NCBI GenBank assembly: GCA_937900755.1
Contig: CALCDN010000052.1
Span: 1 to 10,092 of the forward strand
DNA length: 10,092 bases
Direction: 5' to 3'
Source: an uncultured Acetobacter sp.
GTDB lineage: Bacteria; Pseudomonadota; Alphaproteobacteria; Acetobacterales; Acetobacteraceae
Within the stretch, counting starts at the first letter, position 1. Every line of letters begins with the position of its first letter. The notes below the pieces were generated by a model. That model was not told the origin of the DNA and did not search any database. It saw only the letters and a program-made list of their open reading frames with translations. This document shows positions 7,027-10,092 of this stretch, piece after piece. A program made the translations under genes and the position numbers.

Positions 7027-8523
7027 TTAATGCTCGTGAATATTGTCCAGATCGGCAAAGCGTGTGTATTCGCCTTCAAAGAACAGGTTGATGGTGCCTG
7101 TGGGGCCGTGGCGCTGTTTTTCCAAAATAAGTTCGGCCTTGTTATGGACCAGCCCCATCTTGCGCTGCCACTCGTCCATGGCCACTGAGTATTTGTCCAT
7201 GGAATCATAGGCTGTTTCCTTGGGCATGCGCTGTTGCAGGTAATATTCGTCACGATAGACAAACATGACCGCATCCGCGTCCTGCTCAATGGAGCCGGAT
7301 TCACGCAAGTCGGAGAGCATGGGGCGCTTGTCCTCGCGGCTTTCCACCTGGCGGGAAAGCTGGGAGAGGGCAATAACCGGCACTTCCAGTTCCTTGGCAA
7401 TGGCCTTGAGCCCCTGCGTGATCATGGAAATTTCCAGCACGCGGCTTTCGGGGCGGGTGCCAACCGATGGCCGCATGAGCTGGAGGTAATCCACTACAAT
7501 CAGGCACAACCCCTGCGTGCGCTTGAGCCGGCGGCAGCGCGTGCGCATGGCGGAGAGCGAGATTGCGGGTGTATCATCAATCAGCAACGGCAGGCGCGCG
7601 AGTTCGTGGCTGACCCGCACAAACCGGTCAAACTCCTTCTGCCCGATATCGCCCCGGCGGATGCGCTCGCCCGAAACTTCGGCCTGCTCGGACAAAATAC
7701 GTGTCGCCAGCTGCTCGGCTGACATTTCGAGCGAGAAAATAGCGACCGAGCCTTTGGGCTTGCCCCCCTTTTCCTCCGCCTCGTCCATCAGCGACCGCGC
7801 GGCCGAGAAGGCAATTTTGGTGGCCAGCGCCGTTTTGCCCATGGCAGGCCGCCCGGCCAGAATAAGCAGGTCGGACGGGTGCAGGCCCCCGGTCTTTTTA
7901 TCCAGGTCACGCAGGCCCGATGTCAGGCCTGTAACGTGCCCTTCGCTCTGGAAGGCAAGGGCTGCAACATTGATCGCACCCGTAAGGGCCTTGTTGAAGG
8001 CGACAAAATCACCCTCCTTGCCTTTTTCCGTCGCCAGTTTGAACAGGGCCTCTTCCCCTGCCTCGATCTGGTCCGGGCCGGACAGGTCCCCCGTGGCGCC
8101 AAAGGCGTTGTTGACAACATTTTCGCCAATATCAATCAACTGGCGGCGGATCCAGGCATCGTGGATGGTGCGCCCGTAATCCCCGGCGTTAATAATCCCG
8201 ACCATGGAGGTCAGCAGTTTGGCCAGGTAGGCCATCCCCCCCACACTGTCGAGCATGCCCGAGTTTTCCAGCTCCGCGCGCATGGTTACCGGGTCGGCCA
8301 GCTGGCCGTTTTCTATCCTGCGGGCAATGGTGGCATACAACTGGCCGTTCACACGGTTGGCAAAATGCTCGCCCGCCAGAAAGTCGGAAACCCGGTCATA
8401 CGCGCGGTTGTTGGTCAGCAAGGCCCCAAGCAGCGCCTGCTCGGCCTCTATATTGGCCGGTGGCTGGCGCAGGCTCAAGCCCAGCAGGCCATCTTCCTTT
8501 GGTTTGTCGGTCTGTGTTGTCAT
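7027..8523 (-). CDS. dnaB: Replicative DNA helicase DnaB
   Basis: DnaB is the hexameric 5'-3' helicase that unwinds DNA at the replication fork and recruits primase. The 498-residue product (E. coli DnaB is 471) has the N-terminal helical domain (about 20-125, starting PPANIEAEQALLGAL) and a linker. The RecA-like domain has Walker A GRPAMGKT (224-231), Walker B LIVVDYLQLM (341-350), the segment ALSQLSRQVESR (385-396) and the arginine-finger segment KQRHGPTGT (469-477). There is no intein, although dnaB is a common intein host. I chose the ATG at 8523; a GTG six bases upstream (8529) is an equally weakly supported start that adds two residues. It lies 72 bases downstream of gmk on the same strand and is probably co-transcribed with it. 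The terminator at 6951-6992 follows. Confidence 0.97.
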   Translation of the reverse strand: MTTQTDKPKEDGLLGLSLRQPPANIEAEQALLGALLTNNRAYDRVSDFLAGEHFANRVNGQLYATIARRIENGQLADPVTMRAELENSGMLDSVGGMAYLAKLLTSMVGIINAGDYGRTIHDAWIRRQLIDIGENVVNNAFGATGDLSGPDQIEAGEEALFKLATEKGKEGDFVAFNKALTGAINVAALAFQSEGHVTGLTSGLRDLDKKTGGLHPSDLLILAGRPAMGKTALATKIAFSAARSLMDEAEEKGGKPKGSVAIFSLEMSAEQLATRILSEQAEVSGERIRRGDIGQKEFDRFVRVSHELARLPLLIDDTPAISLSAMRTRCRRLKRTQGLCLIVVDYLQLMRPSVGTRPESRVLEISMITQGLKAIAKELEVPVIALSQLSRQVESREDKRPMLSDLRESGSIEQDADAVMFVYRDEYYLQQRMPKETAYDSMDKYSVAMDEWQRKMGLVHNKAELILEKQRHGPTGTINLFFEGEYTRFADLDNIHEH

Positions 8524-8554
8524 GTTCACATTAAGGGCCTGTTACGGGTACGGG

Positions 8555-8573
8555 GCTGGCGCAGGGGGCCAGC
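8555..8573. repeat. Hairpin between gmk and dnaB
   Basis: GCTGGC (8555-8560) pairs perfectly with GCCAGC (8568-8573) around a 7-base loop. A second small repeat, CCTGA/TCAGG (8586-8590 and 8596-8600), overlaps the gmk stop codon. Neither has a T-run downstream in the gmk direction, so they look like a leader or processing structure rather than a terminator. They do not argue against gmk-dnaB co-transcription. Confidence 0.4.
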
Positions 8574-8595
8574 AGACGGGATGGACCTGATTTTT

Positions 8596-9246
8596 TCAGG
8601 CGTCGAATGTCGCCACAAAACCGGCAAGGCCGGTCTGCCTGCGGGTAAGCAGGCGGCCCGCCACCAGAACGGAGCGCGCCTCGGCCACGGCCCGGTCCAG
8701 CTCGGTGTTGATGATAACCGTGTCAAACTCGTGCCAGTGCGAAATTTCGTCCCTTGCCGCGGCCATGCGCCGGGCGATTTCGTCCGGGTGGTCGGAGCCA
8801 CGGCCGGTCAGGCGGCGCTCAAGCTCCTCCAGCGAGGGGGGGAGCACGAACAGGCCCACCACATCGCCCGGCAGGGCCGCGCGTATCTGCCTGTGCCCCT
8901 GCCAGTCTATGTCGAACACCATGTCATACCCTGCGGCAAGGGCCTGCTCCACCGGCGCGCGCGGTGTGCCGTAGCCACGGCCGAACACAATGGCCCATTC
9001 CAGCAACTCGCCCGCCTGCGCCATGGCCTCGAACTGCTCCATGGTGCGGAAGTAGTAGTGTACGCCCTCTTTTTCTCCCGGCCGGGGCTTGCGTGTGGTC
9101 ACGGAAACAGAATGTTTCAGTTTCGTGTCCGATGCACGCAGCGCATTGGCAATAGTTGATTTGCCAGCGCCCGAAGGGGCGGAAATAACAAGGCATACAC
9201 CCCGCCGCGTTGCATGACCCGGATGAGCCGTTCCATTGTGTGCCAT
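8596..9246 (-). CDS. gmk: Guanylate kinase
   Basis: Guanylate kinase phosphorylates GMP to GDP with ATP and is essential for GTP and dGTP supply. The 216-residue product is of normal length (E. coli 207) with a short N-terminal extension. It has the P-loop SAPSGAGKST (22-31) and the GMP-binding residues of SVTTRKPRPGE (48-58). It also has GVHYYF (61-66), EWAIVFGRGYGTP (83-95), the Walker B-like FDIDWQG (111-117) and the lid segment RLTGRGSDHPDEIARR (145-160). Only a weak GAAAGAG precedes the ATG at 9246. It is divergent from the dehydrogenase gene at 9363, and dnaB follows on the same strand. In many alphaproteobacteria gmk follows yicC; that neighbour is not present here. Confidence 0.96.
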   Translation of the reverse strand: MAHNGTAHPGHATRRGVCLVISAPSGAGKSTIANALRASDTKLKHSVSVTTRKPRPGEKEGVHYYFRTMEQFEAMAQAGELLEWAIVFGRGYGTPRAPVEQALAAGYDMVFDIDWQGHRQIRAALPGDVVGLFVLPPSLEELERRLTGRGSDHPDEIARRMAAARDEISHWHEFDTVIINTELDRAVAEARSVLVAGRLLTRRQTGLAGFVATFDA

Positions 9247-9355
9247 ACTGCTCTTTCACACCCTGCCTGTTCAAACTTACGCTCTTGCCCCTTCATGCCA
9301 GAAGCGGCCATGCTGCGCCACCGCGCTCTATGCCACAAGGAAGGCGGACCCCGCC

Positions 9356-9369
9356 ATGAAACATGAAAC
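9356..9369 (+). repeat. Tandem 7-base duplication at the SDR start codon
   Basis: ATGAAAC occurs twice in a row (9356-9362 and 9363-9369), giving two overlapping ATG codons in different frames. The first ATG is better spaced (11 bases) from AAGGAAGG but reads only MKHETR and stops at 9374-9376. The second opens the dehydrogenase gene. Confidence 0.7.
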
Positions 9370-10043
9370 ACGATAACATTCTTATAACCGGCGCCTCCTC
9401 CGGGCTGGGGCGCGCTCTGGCCCAAACCCTGGCACGCCCCGGCCGCACCCTGTGGCTTGGAGGGCGCAATACAGCACGGCTGGAAGAAACCGCACGCTCA
9501 TGCGTAGGCCGGGGGGCGGCGATCCACCTGAAAACCTGCGATGTTACAGACCATGCCGCCATGGCCGACTGGGTGCATGGCACAAATGGGCTGGACATGG
9601 TCCTGGCCTGCGCGGGCATTACCGGGGGCACGCGCAAGCCCCAGGGGCCAGATGCCCCACCCACCGAGCCCGAGGCCCAGATCCGCCGTATTTTTGCAAC
9701 CGACCTGACCGGCGTGCTCAACACCGTGCTCCCCGCGCTGGAGCTGATGCAAAGCCAGCCCCGCGCAGCAGATGGCATGCGTGGGCGCATTTGCGCCATT
9801 TCCTCCGTGGCGGGGCTTGTCTCCTTCCCCGGCACTCCCTCGTACAGCGCCGCCAAGGCCGCCGTGGACCGGTTTATGGTGGCCACCGGGGGCAACGCCA
9901 AAAAAGCGGGTATCCTGCTCAGTTCGGTTGTCTGCGGTTTTCTGGACACGCCCATGGTGGTGGGCAACACCTTCCGCATGCCCGGGCTTACGCAGACACC
10001 CAACGCATGCCGGCGTATTCTGCGCGGGCTTGCGCGCAATGAG
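9363..10043 (+). CDS. Short-chain dehydrogenase/reductase, 3' end missing
   Basis: This is an NAD(P)-dependent oxidoreductase of the classical SDR family; the substrate is unknown. Visible motifs are the nucleotide-binding TGASSGLG (9-16), Arg35 in GGRN (suggesting NADP preference), CDVTD (59-63), the catalytic Ser148 in ISS, and YSAAK (Tyr161 and Lys165). Two usual features differ: the NNAG motif reads ACAG (82-85), and the asparagine of the N-x-x-G segment is Asp114 (DLTG). The last genomic codon is Glu227 at 10041-10043. The frame appears to continue to a TGA at 10080-10082, but those codons (LSLIHISEPTRH) are sequencing adapter, so the real C-terminus is missing. The ATG at 9363 lies 18 bases after a strong AAGGAAGG (9337-9344), an unusually long spacing linked to a 7-base duplication at the start. 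Confidence 0.9.
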
Positions 10044-10092
10044 CTGTCTCTTATACACATCTCCGAGCCCACGAGACACTGAGCGATCTCGT
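10044..10092 (+). other. Illumina Nextera adapter contamination (not genomic)
   Basis: Bases 10044-10062 are the 19-base Tn5 mosaic end used in Nextera libraries. Bases 10063-10077 are the rest of the read-2 side adapter (CCGAGCCCACGAGAC). Bases 10078-10085 (ACTGAGCG) are an i7 index; as far as I recall it equals Nextera XT v2 index N724. Bases 10086-10092 (ATCTCGT) begin the P7 primer. The order and contact of all four parts match adapter read-through, so the genomic contig ends at 10043. Confidence 0.98.

Noticed and set aside
7879..9159. A 426-codon plus-strand open frame opposite dnaB and gmk
   Set aside because: It is a shadow of two certain housekeeping genes and spans their intergenic gap without any domain.
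10044..10062. The Tn5 mosaic end as a natural transposon end
   Set aside because: It is the hyperactive synthetic mosaic end, directly joined to adapter tail, index and P7 sequence, so it comes from library preparation.

Overview
The window looks like chromosomal sequence from an acetic acid bacterium (Acetobacteraceae, Alphaproteobacteria) or a close relative. The evidence is a GC-rich composition, protein sequences of alphaproteobacterial type, and the clustering of dnaB, radA and mlaEF. It is mostly housekeeping DNA; I found no phage, insertion sequence, CRISPR array or defence locus.

Layout. Positions 1-172 probably hold the start of a partial gene for an exported protein on the minus strand (GTG start). 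Positions 173-729 contain no convincing gene: a strongly AT-rich block (341-540, about 27% GC by hand count) is followed by a cluster of short inverted repeats (561-617). A minus-strand tRNA-Gly(CCC) lies at 730-803 with a good promoter at 820-848. radA (DNA repair and recombination) follows on the minus strand. Divergent from it, on the plus strand, are mlaE and mlaF (lipid-transport ABC permease and ATPase, ATGA overlap), a 47-residue lipoprotein, and a large mechanosensitive-channel protein of the DUF3772/MscS type. A two-way terminator at 6951-6992 separates this from the convergent minus-strand pair gmk and dnaB. A plus-strand short-chain dehydrogenase begins at 9363 and runs to the end of the genomic sequence.

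The last 49 bases (10044-10092) are not genomic. They are Illumina Nextera transposase adapter, an 8-base index and the start of the P7 primer, left in an untrimmed assembly. The final reading frame therefore carries an artificial C-terminus, and the true contig ends at 10043.

Functionally the genes fall into DNA replication and repair (dnaB, radA), nucleotide supply (gmk), and envelope maintenance (mlaEF, the small lipoprotein, the channel). Points worth a second look are a 15-bp mismatch-free RNA hairpin ahead of the channel gene, a near-consensus LexA-type box ahead of radA, the absence of an MCE-domain gene (mlaD) after mlaEF, and the adapter artefact.
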